A stretch of DNA of 33,986 nt from Pseudanabaena sp. CAN_BIN31 (GCA_026785865.1 JAJAZG010000324.1:1-33986); one strand, 5' to 3'. Shown: positions 25,261 through 33,034, numbered from the stretch's first letter. Notes: generated from the letters alone by a model not told the origin. Program-made: numbers and translations.

Positions 25261-25293
25261 AAAAATAGAGGCTGCAAAGCAGCCTCTATTTTT
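25261..25293. terminator. Palindrome ending the ABC permease gene
   Basis: Arms AAAAATAGAGGCTGC (25261-25275) and GCAGCCTCTATTTTT (25279-25293) with loop AAA. It stands back to back with the palindrome after pheT and ends four bases from the stop of the minus-strand permease gene. Confidence 0.88.
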
Positions 25294-25296
25294 GAT

Positions 25297-27027
25297 TCAG
25301 ACGATCAATTGATACTTGACTTGAGCCAATCGATAAAGTGGTCGCCACACTAAGCGATTAGTTGTCACAACTAACAATGACATCACAATCGTGGAAGCTA
25401 ATAAAAGCGAGAAATCACCAACATCTGAGGCTTGGGTAATTGTCGAACCTAGCCCTGTTGTGGTCAGCACCTTCCCTTGAAATTTAATATATTCTCCCGC
25501 AATACTGGCATTCCAAGCGCCACCAACCGCCGTAATAATTCCTGTCACTAAATAAGGGAAGATTCCGGGCAGTATGAGTGTCCGCCAACGCTCTAAGGGT
25601 GACAGCTTATAAACCCTTGCTGCTTCAAAAAGCTCAGAAGGAATCGCTTGCGCCCCTGCAATCACATTAAAAAGGATGTACCACATACTTCCCAATGTCA
25701 TCAAAATCACAGCGCCAATATCCAATCCTCCACCAATATTTGCTAAGCCTAATAATAGGATTGGAAATAAGGCTGTTGCAGGAACTGAAGCGGCGATCTG
25801 CACAATCGGTTGCAGAAATTGCGCTAATTTTGGATTGCGCCCAATCGTTACGCCAATTGGAACTGTAATTAGTAGAGAAATAATCAGGACAATAAATACC
25901 CGAATCGAAGTAAATAGCGCTCCTGTCATCACTTGTTGCCAAGAACTCAATGGCAGCTTGCTGAGCAGAAGTACAGCTTCTAAGGTTCCACCTAAAACCA
26001 GAAATCCCGCCCCTCCAAGCAGTATCCAGTTAACCCAATTCATCCATTTAGAAGCTCTATATTCACTAATTGGAGAACTTTGGGATTTGCTACTAAAGCC
26101 GCGATTAAAAGTTTCAGATATTGGCACAAATAAGCGATCGCCAATAATTCGCATCGTCGGCGATCGCCTAAAAAAGTCCAGCACCCGCGATTCTGGTACT
26201 TCAGTCGCTTCGACAGTCTCATGTTTAAACTTCTCCGCCCATGCAATCAGAGGTCGCCAAACAAAATAATCGATGATCGTAATAATCCCAATCAGAACGA
26301 TAATCCCCCACAAAATCGCGAAATTATCGCCTTTGTCCGCCGCCGCTTTCAGAAATGAACCTAGCCCTGGCAGTGTAAAGTTGCGATTAGAAAGCGTAAA
26401 GGATTCTGTTTGCATCAAAAAAAACCAGCCCCCAGCCACCGACATCACACTGTTCCAAACCAAGCCCACTACTCCCGATGGTAATTCTAGAGTCCAAAAG
26501 CGTTGCCATGCACTAAGCCGATAAACTTGACTTGCTTCAATCAGTTCTTGAGGAATACTGGTCAGGGACTGATAAAAACTGAAGGTCATATTCCAAGTCA
26601 TACCTGTGAAAATCAGCAAAATTGAAGCGATTTCAATCCCCAATCTTTGCCCTGGAAATAGTCCGACAAGTGCTAGCACAACCGCAGGCAAAAACGAAAG
26701 CACAGGAATTGATTGAAGTATGTCTAATAATGGAATAAGAACCTTTGACCATGTACTAGAACGATAAGCAACATAGGCATAGGAAAGGCTAAACACTAGT
26801 GACAGCGCATAGGCTGCTAGCATTCTCACAATTGTTTGCAATGCATAGGTCGGCAAAAAACTTAGTGAGAGATCAATTATATATTCGCTATTGTAAGTAC
26901 CTGTAAATTTACTAGCGGTCTGAACAATGATGAAAATCAAAGAAACGATCGCTAAAGGCAGTAAAACATCGCTAATGCTCCAGCGCGAGCGAAATTCTGA
27001 TTTGGGATCGATAGTTGGCTGATACAT
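25297..27027 (-). CDS. ABC transporter permease, two fused BPD domains (NitT/TauT-like)
   Basis: 576 residues from the ATG at 27027 (an in-frame TTG lies six bases upstream). There are two permease units in one chain: the first with its cytoplasmic loop ELIEASQVYRLSAWQRFWTL then ELPSGVVGLVWNS, the second with ELFEAARVYKLSPLERWRTL then ILPGIFPYLVTG. Both carry the EAA loop that contacts the ATPase. About 12 membrane segments are visible. The family includes nitrate, sulfonate, bicarbonate and thiamine-type importers; the substrate is not evident. The ATPase gene lies upstream in the same direction; no periplasmic binding protein is present in the window. Confidence 0.9.
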   Translation of the reverse strand: MYQPTIDPKSEFRSRWSISDVLLPLAIVSLIFIIVQTASKFTGTYNSEYIIDLSLSFLPTYALQTIVRMLAAYALSLVFSLSYAYVAYRSSTWSKVLIPLLDILQSIPVLSFLPAVVLALVGLFPGQRLGIEIASILLIFTGMTWNMTFSFYQSLTSIPQELIEASQVYRLSAWQRFWTLELPSGVVGLVWNSVMSVAGGWFFLMQTESFTLSNRNFTLPGLGSFLKAAADKGDNFAILWGIIVLIGIITIIDYFVWRPLIAWAEKFKHETVEATEVPESRVLDFFRRSPTMRIIGDRLFVPISETFNRGFSSKSQSSPISEYRASKWMNWVNWILLGGAGFLVLGGTLEAVLLLSKLPLSSWQQVMTGALFTSIRVFIVLIISLLITVPIGVTIGRNPKLAQFLQPIVQIAASVPATALFPILLLGLANIGGGLDIGAVILMTLGSMWYILFNVIAGAQAIPSELFEAARVYKLSPLERWRTLILPGIFPYLVTGIITAVGGAWNASIAGEYIKFQGKVLTTTGLGSTITQASDVGDFSLLLASTIVMSLLVVTTNRLVWRPLYRLAQVKYQLIV

Positions 27028-27107
27028 AAGCAATTGGGACTAAAGAATGAATTAGGTGATTTACGGATATGGCAATTTTTAAATAGGTAAGAATCAACTT
27101 GAACAGG

Positions 27108-27127
27108 CAAGGGGCTTAAGCCCCTTG
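27108..27127. terminator. 20-bp perfect palindrome between the ABC ATPase and permease genes
   Basis: CAAGGGGCTTAAGCCCCTTG is a perfect 20-base palindrome in the 159-base gap between the ATPase stop and the permease start. No long T run follows in either direction, so full termination is doubtful; it may reduce permease expression or stabilise the ATPase mRNA. Confidence 0.6.
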
Positions 27128-27186
27128 TTAAGGCTATTGAAAAAAGTTTTTAAAAAGTTGTTTGATTTCAATGAGACAGCAAAGTG

Positions 27187-28539
27187 TTATTCAGACTCTT
27201 CAATTTCGGTGGAATCTTCGATATCTTCGATAAAGATTTCGCCTGAAGGTTCATCATAGCTATATAGTTCGGCATAACGCCCCCAGTCCATGGCGGTTCT
27301 GAGTTGACGTTGTGCTTCTTTGCTAGTGAAGTAGTTCTCTAAAATATCAAGAACTAGTTCTTCAGAAATGCGATGGTTGCGCTTGGCTTGCAAAAGCTGG
27401 CAAATCTGCTGGACTAGACGAATATGCGTTTGTAATAGATCACGAATAATCGCCTTGCGCTCATCAATATTCCGATTAATGAACTTCTCCCCGATCGCTG
27501 ATAGTTGGATATCACCTTCTGTGACTGCGACTAGCTCTAGCAGTTTACTAGCTTCCACAATTGGCAAGATGTCATCAACTTCTAATAAAAGTTCTTGAGC
27601 AATCCGATATAAATCCTTGTCTTGACGACCTTCGAGGAGTTCTAATAAACCTGCTACTGAACCAATTCGCACATGGGGTAAGGATTGATATTTTGGCTGA
27701 GATGGTGGCTTTGGGATTGATGTTGAAGTGGTGGTTGTCGGTTGAGGCATATCAGGCAAATCGGGATTAGTTAAAATCTTATAAACCTGATCGACTAGGG
27801 CTTGAAATTCAGGGCTTTTGCGATCGCGATAATGGGGTAGCTTGATCGCTAAATCTGCGCGAATTCGTCCAGGATTACGACCCAACACAATTACGCGATC
27901 GGCTAATGTCACCGCTTCTTCGATGCCATGAGTCACGATCAAAATCGATTTGGTGGGAATGCGTTTTTCTAACCAAAGGTCAAGCAATTCAAAACGTAAG
28001 TTTTCGGCTGTTAATACATCTAGCGCTGAAAATGGCTCATCCATGCACAAAAGTTCTGGCTCAACCGCCAAAGCCCTCGCAAAACCGACACGTTGGCGCA
28101 TTCCTCCCGATAGTTCTTTAGGATAAGCATTCTCAAATCCATCTAAGCCAATGACATCGATCATGCGTAGGGCTTTTTGGATACGGGTATCTTTTGCCTC
28201 ACCTTTCGCTTTTAATCCCAGTTCTACATTTTCTAAAACTGTGAGCCAAGGATAAAGCGCAAAGTTTTGAAAAACGATCGCTACCCCCGGATTTAACCCC
28301 ATCAATTGACGATTGTAATACAACACCTTGCCGCTAGAAGGTGGAATCAAACCTGCAATCATTCGCATTAGCGTTGATTTGCCAGAACCTGAAGGACCTA
28401 ACAAAGCAATAATTTCACCTACATGCAACTGGCAATTAATATTTTCAATAATCGAAATAGTCTGCCCATTTGGTTGTAAGTAAGACTTACCAAGACCTTC
28501 TAAAGCAATAAAGCTGGTTTTTGCGGCGTTTTGAACCAT
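27187..28539 (-). CDS. ABC transporter ATPase with C-terminal AAA-associated domain
   Basis: 450 residues from the ATG at 28539; an in-frame TTG at 28596 would add 19 residues. Walker A GPSGSGKST (48-56), Q-loop IVFQNFALYPWLTV, signature LSGGMRQ (143-149) and Walker B LLCMDEP (163-169), with the switch histidine in ILIVTHGIEEAV. This is the NitT/TauT ATPase type (SsuB/TauB/NrtD-like). After a Pro/Thr/Ser-rich linker (about 260-285) comes an extra region of about 150 residues, VAGLLELLEGRQDKDLYRIA onwards, the AAA-associated C-terminal domain found in this subgroup. It probably energises the fused permease downstream. No binding protein is visible. Confidence 0.92.
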   Translation of the reverse strand: MVQNAAKTSFIALEGLGKSYLQPNGQTISIIENINCQLHVGEIIALLGPSGSGKSTLMRMIAGLIPPSSGKVLYYNRQLMGLNPGVAIVFQNFALYPWLTVLENVELGLKAKGEAKDTRIQKALRMIDVIGLDGFENAYPKELSGGMRQRVGFARALAVEPELLCMDEPFSALDVLTAENLRFELLDLWLEKRIPTKSILIVTHGIEEAVTLADRVIVLGRNPGRIRADLAIKLPHYRDRKSPEFQALVDQVYKILTNPDLPDMPQPTTTTSTSIPKPPSQPKYQSLPHVRIGSVAGLLELLEGRQDKDLYRIAQELLLEVDDILPIVEASKLLELVAVTEGDIQLSAIGEKFINRNIDERKAIIRDLLQTHIRLVQQICQLLQAKRNHRISEELVLDILENYFTSKEAQRQLRTAMDWGRYAELYSYDEPSGEIFIEDIEDSTEIEESE

Positions 28540-28725
28540 AATATTATCTGTGCAGATGTTTTGAGCTACATAGACAGGGATGTTTTCGTTACCCAATCCA
28601 ATACATTATCAGCTATGAGCGCTCAGAAATTGCGCGATCGCCCGACAACTACGTTGACATCAGATCGCGTAGGGGCAATTCGAGAATGGAGAAAATTAAA
28701 TCACAATTGATTAAGTAATAAAACC

Positions 28726-28766
28726 AAAAAGCTGTAGCGCAGGCTGCGCGTGCGCTACAGCTTTTT
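28726..28766. terminator. Palindrome after mutM, AAAAAGCTGT family
   Basis: Arms AAAAAGCTGTAGCGCA (28726-28741) and TGCGCTACAGCTTTTT (28751-28766), loop of nine bases, itself containing GC-rich sequence. The long T run lies on the + strand end; in mutM orientation the left arm gives the T run. Ends mutM. Confidence 0.85.
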
Positions 28767-28774
28767 TTACTTGA

Positions 28775-29644
28775 TTATAGACGCTGACATTGAGTACAGA
28801 AATGCGTTGATCGCCCGCCGAGCTTAATGCGTGAAATGGCTGTGCCACAAATATTACAGGGCTGACCAGTCCGCCGAAACACCCAAGCTGTATCGATGTA
28901 GTTTCCCTTAATTCCTGCAATATTTTGAAAAGAGCTAAAAGTTGTGCCACCTTTAGCAATGCCATCACTAAGAGAGCGAATAATCCCTTGATGTAGGACT
29001 TTGATTTGTTCAGAATTAAGAGAATTTGCAGTTTTTTGAGGATGGATTTTGGCGAGAAATAATGATTCATCCGCATAGATATTCCCAATTCCTGCCACAA
29101 TTTCTTGATCGAGTAAGACCGTCTTAATCGGGCGACCAGTACGGCTCAGTTTGACGGCTAAATGTTCTGGCGTAAACTCAGGATCAAAAGGTTCTAAGCC
29201 TAGTTTTTGCAATCCTGTAATGATCGATTCTGTTGGTTGATCAGATGGAACTAACCACATTTTACCAAAAGTTCTCTGATCATCAAATCTTAGTTCTTTC
29301 AGCTTTACTTTTTTTGCTTTTGCATTATTTACAAATAGGCGCACGCGAGTATGTTTGCCCACAGGCTGATCGCGATCGCACCAGAGCAAACTGCCCGTCA
29401 TCCGCAAATGCACGCCTAATTGACTCCCCTGTGTTTGATTATTTGAAAGCTGAGCAATTAAATATTTTCCCCGTCTCTGCCACTCTGTAAACTCTGCCCC
29501 AATCACGGCCGCCAAAAAAGCTTCTGGAAGATCAGGATAGGCGATCGCACGGGGCAGTAATACTTCACCGCCTTCAATTTGCCAACCTAGCGTATTTTGA
29601 TTTAAACCGATACGAACTGTCTCGACTTCTGGTAATTCGGGCAT
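28775..29644 (-). CDS. mutM: Formamidopyrimidine-DNA glycosylase
   Basis: 289 residues. Removes 8-oxoguanine and ring-opened purines from DNA and cuts the abasic site. The N-terminus MPELPEVETVRIGL has the catalytic proline (P2 after Met removal) and E3. Also present: GKYLIAQLSN, GVHLRMTGSLLW, the H2TH region with LLDQEIVAGIGNIYADESLF, and the C-terminal zinc finger CNIC...CTQC with RSTHFCTQC. Standard size. Stands alone on the minus strand; three palindromes lie upstream before psaE. Confidence 0.95.
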   Translation of the reverse strand: MPELPEVETVRIGLNQNTLGWQIEGGEVLLPRAIAYPDLPEAFLAAVIGAEFTEWQRRGKYLIAQLSNNQTQGSQLGVHLRMTGSLLWCDRDQPVGKHTRVRLFVNNAKAKKVKLKELRFDDQRTFGKMWLVPSDQPTESIITGLQKLGLEPFDPEFTPEHLAVKLSRTGRPIKTVLLDQEIVAGIGNIYADESLFLAKIHPQKTANSLNSEQIKVLHQGIIRSLSDGIAKGGTTFSSFQNIAGIKGNYIDTAWVFRRTGQPCNICGTAISRIKLGGRSTHFCTQCQRL

Positions 29645-29702
29645 TGTCTGTAACGCTTTACGCTAATTCTTACACTATATTACAGCGCTTTGCGCTCAAG
29701 GC

Positions 29703-29765
29703 AGAACCAGTAAAACTTTTAAAAGGGTTGCAGAGCAACCCTTTTAAAAGTTTTACTATGGTTCT
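29703..29765. repeat. 29-bp palindrome (first of three in the mutM-psaE gap)
   Basis: Perfect 22-base core arms beginning GTAAAACTTTTAAAAGGG (29710) with loop AGA; the match extends by AGAACCA/TGGTTCT at the outer ends after a two-base bulge (TA) on the right. The arms are AT-rich outside and GC near the loop. Confidence 0.9.
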
Positions 29766-29790
29766 TTTGATCGAAAACTGCTGTAAAATC

Positions 29791-29831
29791 AAAAAGAGAG
29801 TTACAGCGCCTAGCGCTGTAGCTCTCTTTTT
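29791..29831. terminator. 19-bp palindrome (second of three in the mutM-psaE gap)
   Basis: Arms AAAAAGAGAGTTACAGCGC (29791-29809) and GCGCTGTAGCTCTCTTTTT (29813-29831), loop CTA, with a single T-G wobble. The right end continues TTTTTGG, linking it to the CCAAAAAGCT palindrome group. It may act as a terminator after psaE. Confidence 0.85.
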
Positions 29832-29838
29832 GGTTTGA

Positions 29839-29867
29839 TGAGAAAGAGCGCTTTGCGCCCTTTCTCA
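29839..29867. repeat. 13-bp palindrome (third of three in the mutM-psaE gap)
   Basis: TGAGAAAGAGCGC (29839-29851) and GCGCCCTTTCTCA (29855-29867), loop TTT, with one mismatch. It lies 20 bases beyond the psaE stop codon on the minus strand. Confidence 0.75.
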
Positions 29868-29886
29868 TTTCTGAAATTTGAAAAAT

Positions 29887-30078
29887 CTAGGCGACTTCTT
29901 CAACTTCATCGATCGCAAAGTTATTAGTTGCGATGTTAGAGTAATTTACGCTGTCGAAACGGACGATCACTGGGTAGATGATGCCGCTTTTGTCAACAGA
30001 AGCTACAGTACCGACTTCGCGATACCAATAAGACTCTTTACGCAAAACACGAACCTTAGAACCACGTGCAACTGCCAT
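29887..30078 (-). CDS. psaE: Photosystem I reaction centre subunit IV (PsaE)
   Basis: 63 residues. PsaE sits on the stromal/cytoplasmic face of photosystem I and helps ferredoxin docking and cyclic electron flow. The sequence has the SH3-like barrel of the family: [60 protein letters not shown] and a short acidic end. Standard length and start; AAGGA lies six bases upstream of the ATG. It is monocistronic by position, between mutM and an L,D-transpeptidase, both on the same strand. Its presence confirms an oxygenic phototroph. Confidence 0.97.
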   Translation of the reverse strand: MAVARGSKVRVLRKESYWYREVGTVASVDKSGIIYPVIVRFDSVNYSNIATNNFAIDEVEEVA

Positions 30079-30151
30079 AGTTTTATCCTTATTCCTAAAG
30101 ACTGTAATGTGAAAAATAAAATGATTACAGGTAACGTCTCTAGGTTACTGT

Positions 30152-30165
30152 GAGGCGATCGCCTC
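30152..30165. terminator. HIP1-centred 14-bp palindrome after the L,D-transpeptidase gene
   Basis: GAGGCGATCGCCTC is a perfect 14-base palindrome built around a HIP1 octamer, 38 bases beyond the stop of the transpeptidase gene and upstream of psaE. It has no T run; a terminator role is tentative. Confidence 0.35.
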
Positions 30166-30203
30166 TGTCTATTTCTAGCCCGTTAAGTTTTATTTAGCAA
30201 ATG

Positions 30204-30713
30204 CTAACGCACAACTACAGGCGTACCTACAGCAGCCCATCGATATAGCCAAGCAGCATGATCTGGCGCAACATTAGTACAGCCATGACTGATCGGAATC
30301 CCAAAGCTGCGATGCCAATATGCTCCATGAATGGCGTAATTGCCACTGTAGTACATCACATGAGGAACATCAGGTATGTTGTAGTCTTCACCTTGCATTC
30401 TTGCCGTAGAATACTTAGTCTGAATGTTAAAAAGCCCTGTAGGAGTTGGGGTAGCACTTTTGCCTGTAGAGACGATTACCGAATAAGCCTGTCTACTGCC
30501 CTGCCACGCTGTGAGTGTCTGGCTCCGTCGATCAATCTCAATCCAACGTTGTCGCGATCGCTTTAAACGCTGAATATCTTGATTGCGAACAGTACGAGAT
30601 GAATTTTGGGCGATCGCCCCTTCTAGATTAATTAAGTTAATCTCACCGCCCAATCCTGTTAAAAATAAAGCGGTAACTAAAGCAATAGATATAGTTTGCC
30701 AATACTTAGTCAT
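30204..30713 (-). CDS. L,D-transpeptidase (YkuD domain), secreted
   Basis: 169 residues from the ATG at 30711-30713; an upstream in-frame TTG at 30737 is less likely. Signal peptide MTKYWQTISIALVTALFLTG then a hydrophobic/Gly stretch and AIAQNSSR. The YkuD domain begins RWIEIDRRSQTLTAWQGSRQ and ends with the active-site motif HGAYWHRSFGIPISHGCTNV, which contains the catalytic cysteine (SHGC) and histidines. These enzymes form 3-3 peptidoglycan cross-links or attach proteins to peptidoglycan in the periplasm. No LysM domain is present. Target and role in this organism are not shown. Confidence 0.93.
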   Translation of the reverse strand: MTKYWQTISIALVTALFLTGLGGEINLINLEGAIAQNSSRTVRNQDIQRLKRSRQRWIEIDRRSQTLTAWQGSRQAYSVIVSTGKSATPTPTGLFNIQTKYSTARMQGEDYNIPDVPHVMYYSGNYAIHGAYWHRSFGIPISHGCTNVAPDHAAWLYRWAAVGTPVVVR

Positions 30714-30784
30714 ATTGATCGCAAGATTGCATATCAATAAGTATGCCCGAAACTAATTGAAATACGCCAAAAGGCTGTAGATCT

Positions 30785-30815
30785 TAGCAAGGGTTCACTA
30801 AATGCACCCTTGCTA
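30785..30815. repeat. 10-bp inverted repeat before the transpeptidase gene
   Basis: TAGCAAGGGT (30785-30794) and ACCCTTGCTA (30806-30815) with an 11-base loop. It lies 72 bases upstream of the transpeptidase start, so it could affect its transcription or belong to a decayed palindrome cluster. Confidence 0.6.
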
Positions 30816-30863
30816 TACCGCCGTCTAGGATGAAACCCGTAGTTCTTATAGAAGGTCGCAGGG

Positions 30864-30885
30864 CGAAGCCCCGCTTCGGTTTTTT
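30864..30885 (+). terminator. GC-rich hairpin with T run on the + strand
   Basis: CGAAGC CCC GCTTCG followed by GTTTTTT: a textbook Rho-independent terminator shape, pointing rightward, although both neighbouring genes lie on the minus strand. It may stop antisense transcription or be a stray repeat unit. Confidence 0.55.
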
Positions 30886-30891
30886 CTTTTT

Positions 30892-30925
30892 GTCCATGTC
30901 GAAAACTTCGGTTTTCAACATGGAC
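30892..30925. terminator. Palindrome beyond the 95-residue gene
   Basis: GTCCATGT (30892-30899) and ACATGGAC (30918-30925), with inner arms GAAAAC and GTTTTC around loop TTCG; one C-A mismatch. It lies 13 bases past the stop of the minus-strand gene at 30939-31226. Confidence 0.7.
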
Positions 30926-30938
30926 GGAGTATAAAAAA

Positions 30939-31226
30939 TTATTTGTTATAAAAATAGGCAATATCTTTATCCTTCAGTGGGGCAAACCCTGCGTCCAGCA
31001 ATTTTTGGTTAAGTTCGTCTTTAGGGATGTGTTTTGCGCCAATACGCACAATGCGCGATCGCATCGTGTTAGTTACGCCACTGCGCTGACGATTACCTTC
31101 AAGAGCCATAACGCTGCTATAGAGATCGAGTTTTTTCGGATCGATTGGTGTGCCATCGAAGTCGATACTTGCGGCGATCGCTACATCAATCGCGTCAGCA
31201 CCTGTTGTTTGAGAATTTTCAGACAT
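30939..31226 (-). CDS. Small conserved cyanobacterial protein, 95 residues, DUF4090-like
   Basis: The sequence has the pattern ADAIDVAIAASIDFDGTPID, then LDLYSSVMALEGNRQRSGV and TMRSRIVRIGAKHIPKDELN, ending DAGFAPLKDKDIAYFYNK. I recall this as the DUF4090 family, found only in cyanobacteria, but I cannot verify the number. No signal peptide, membrane segment or cysteine. The basic MRSRIVRIGAKHIP block suggests nucleic-acid or protein binding; the function is unknown. Between an L,D-transpeptidase and a methyltransferase on the same strand. Confidence 0.75.
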   Translation of the reverse strand: MSENSQTTGADAIDVAIAASIDFDGTPIDPKKLDLYSSVMALEGNRQRSGVTNTMRSRIVRIGAKHIPKDELNQKLLDAGFAPLKDKDIAYFYNK

Positions 31227-31250
31227 AAATAAACACCAAATATTTGTCGA

Positions 31251-31273
31251 GAGCGTGGCTTTGCGCCACTCTC
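31251..31273. repeat. Weak hairpin between the methyltransferase and the 95-residue gene
   Basis: GAGCGTGGC (31251-31259) and GCCACTCTC (31265-31273) pair with one mismatch around loop TTTGC. There is no T run; it may be part of the methyltransferase 3' end. Confidence 0.45.
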
Positions 31274-31279
31274 AACAAG

Positions 31280-31975
31280 CTACCACTGAACGCGATACAT
31301 ACAAAATAGCAAGCCGTCTTTTTTGGCGGTAATTTTGCCGCCCATCGACTGCACTAATTCCGTAATTTCGCTAAGGGGCGTGAGAAATACCTCTGAGCCT
31401 AAATAGGTTTCTAAAATCGCCCAATTTTCTGCAAATTCTGAATCAGGGGCGATCGCATCAAAAATTAATACCCCATTTGGTTTTAAGACACGCTTAGCCT
31501 CACGCAAAACCAGTTTCCAATATGCCAAAGGGTAATAACAACTAAAACCAGTCGCAATTACGCGATCAAAAAATTCATTTTCATAACTTAATTGGTGCGC
31601 TGCGCCAAGCTGCACGCTTTTAAATAATTTGGAATTAAGCTGTGAACCACGCGAATTCAGCGCTTCCTTAGCGACAAAACTAATTTCCTGACCATAAAAA
31701 AATACATCCCAGTCGCGCCAAGGATAAATTAGAAAGCTGACCCCACAGCCAATATCTAAACATCGCTGGTTTTTTTGAAATTGCGCCAATTCCCAAAAAG
31801 GCGAAGCAATTTTGCTAGATAAAGTATGGCTTACCCATTCTCGAAACATTGGCATTGATTCCACCTCTGCGGGTAAATCAAATGCTTCATTTCGATATTC
31901 GCGATCGTAGCGTTTTTGGACTATGGCGATCGCCTCCGTCCATTCATCAGCCTGAAAAGTAAAAGTTTTATTCAT
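31280..31975 (-). CDS. Class I SAM-dependent methyltransferase, 231 residues
   Basis: SAM-binding motif I CLDIGCGVSFLIYPW near residue 73-87, then motif-II-like IATGFSCYYPLAYWKLVLRE with AKRVLKPNGVLIFDAIAPDS (strand 5), typical of Methyltransf_11/25 families. The N-terminal third contains EYRNEAFDLPAEVESMPMFR and is not a known domain. Substrate unknown: small molecule, lipid or pigment methylation are all possible. No membrane segment. The start is the ATG at 31973-31975, with the HicB-like gene ending nine bases upstream. Confidence 0.87.
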   Translation of the reverse strand: MNKTFTFQADEWTEAIAIVQKRYDREYRNEAFDLPAEVESMPMFREWVSHTLSSKIASPFWELAQFQKNQRCLDIGCGVSFLIYPWRDWDVFFYGQEISFVAKEALNSRGSQLNSKLFKSVQLGAAHQLSYENEFFDRVIATGFSCYYPLAYWKLVLREAKRVLKPNGVLIFDAIAPDSEFAENWAILETYLGSEVFLTPLSEITELVQSMGGKITAKKDGLLFCMYRVQW

Positions 31976-31983
31976 TAATTCTT

Positions 31984-32154
31984 CTAAAATAGATGATCTG
32001 GAAGTGGCTCTAACATCAATAAAATGGCATCCTTGAGATTAGATATTGCCTCTTCGCGACTGTCGCCACAAGAAGACACAAAATTTAGCTCTGGACAAGT
32101 CGCAGAATAAGCCTGTACTTCCTCGTCCCATTCTAAAATTGCACGAATCATCAT
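31984..32154 (-). CDS. Solo HicB-like (UPF0150) antitoxin, 56 residues
   Basis: On the minus strand, from the ATG at 32154 to TAG at 31984, reading MMIRAILEWDEEVQAYSATC, then PELNFVSSCGDSREEAISNL and KDAILLMLEPLPDHLF. This is the HicB/UPF0150 partial RNase-H fold: strand with W/Y pair, the CPEL turn, S-C-G-D-S-REEA helix. No HicA toxin is seen beside it, so it is a solo antitoxin or an old partner. Second ATG at 32151 is an alternative start. It lies 11 bases after the DUF2301-like gene stop on the same strand and ends nine bases before the methyltransferase ATG. Confidence 0.85.
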   Translation of the reverse strand: MMIRAILEWDEEVQAYSATCPELNFVSSCGDSREEAISNLKDAILLMLEPLPDHLF

Positions 32155-32165
32155 AAGTTTGCTGG

Positions 32166-32822
32166 CTAGACTTGATTTGGTTTTAGTTGTTTTTCTGTTT
32201 TGAGATAATCAAACACTGATTTGTCGCCAATATCAGGCGAGATTGCTTGGGTTACTTTACGAATTGCGAAGATCATAAACAAAACTGCCCAAGCGCCCAA
32301 TAATCCGCGCTCGATCGCGATCGGTAAAATATTTACTAAATGACCAAGAATTAACACAGGCAACAATGGTACTAAAAATTTAGTTTCAAAGCGATTAAAA
32401 CAAAAAGTTTCCTTAAAGAAAATCCCTGTGAGTGCGGCAAAACTAAAACCAATCCCAATTAAGGCGATCGGCTGATTGTAAATAGCGATCGCCAAAGGTT
32501 CGGGAAAATACAAAGCTATCCCCACTGTAGAATTTGCCCCGATAGCCCAAAAAACTTGCAAAACTCGATGCAATAACTCCAGATAAATATGAATTGTCCA
32601 AAGCGATACACCTAACGCGACCGAAAATCCGATATACAACCAAGTTAACCAATTTAAAACTTCAGGATTACTAGGCTGCGATAAGACTAACAGCGCTCCC
32701 ACGCTAAAACATAGAGCCGCGATCGCCAAAGCACTACGGTAGACAATCACACTAAGGCGATCGCTTGCAGTAATTGTAAATTCACCAAACTGACCTTGAT
32801 AAACTTCAGATGTAATTTCCAT
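32166..32822 (-). CDS. DUF2301-like integral membrane protein, 218 residues
   Basis: The protein is mostly membrane: about seven segments, including VIVYRSALAIAALCFSVGAL, LTWLYIGFSVALGVSLWTIH, HRVLQVFWAIGANSTVGIAL, IALIGIGFSFAALTGIFFKE and LVPLLPVLILGHLVNILPIA. The phrase GIFFKETFCFNRFETKFLVP is the cyanobacterial DUF2301 signature. The N-terminus is cytoplasmic (MEITSEVYQGQFGEFTITAS) and the C-terminus is charged (EKQLKPNQV). Function unknown. The solo HicB gene lies 11 bases downstream. Divergent from the lipoprotein gene across a region with a 20-bp palindrome. Confidence 0.82.
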   Translation of the reverse strand: MEITSEVYQGQFGEFTITASDRLSVIVYRSALAIAALCFSVGALLVLSQPSNPEVLNWLTWLYIGFSVALGVSLWTIHIYLELLHRVLQVFWAIGANSTVGIALYFPEPLAIAIYNQPIALIGIGFSFAALTGIFFKETFCFNRFETKFLVPLLPVLILGHLVNILPIAIERGLLGAWAVLFMIFAIRKVTQAISPDIGDKSVFDYLKTEKQLKPNQV

Positions 32823-32861
32823 AAATTTCTCCGTAGGGTATCAATCTTTACTATAGCGAGA

Positions 32862-32922
32862 ATAAAAAACCAAGAAAGAAAGAGCAGAAATTTTCACTGC
32901 ATTTTCTTTCTTGGTTTTTTAT
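32862..32922. repeat. 20-bp perfect inverted repeat between divergent genes
   Basis: ATAAAAAACCAAGAAAGAAA (32862-32881) and TTTCTTTCTTGGTTTTTTAT (32903-32922), loop of 21 bases with a small CAG...CTG stem. It lies in the 212-base space between the divergent DUF2301-like and lipoprotein genes, where promoters for both must lie, so it is not at a gene end. It could be a regulatory site, an insulating terminator, or a mobile palindrome. Confidence 0.85.
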
Positions 32923-33034
32923 GAAAAACTATATTGCCAAAATTCCCATAATGCTTTACTATCTTGCAGTCAAAATCGACAAGAAATCGGATGACGCTGT
33001 ACCGAAAACCAAGTAAGCAGCAGAGGAACTTTTT

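Noticed and set aside
29703-29867. CRISPR array
   Set aside because: The three palindromes in this gap differ in sequence and spacing; there are no identical direct repeats or spacers, and no Cas genes in the window.
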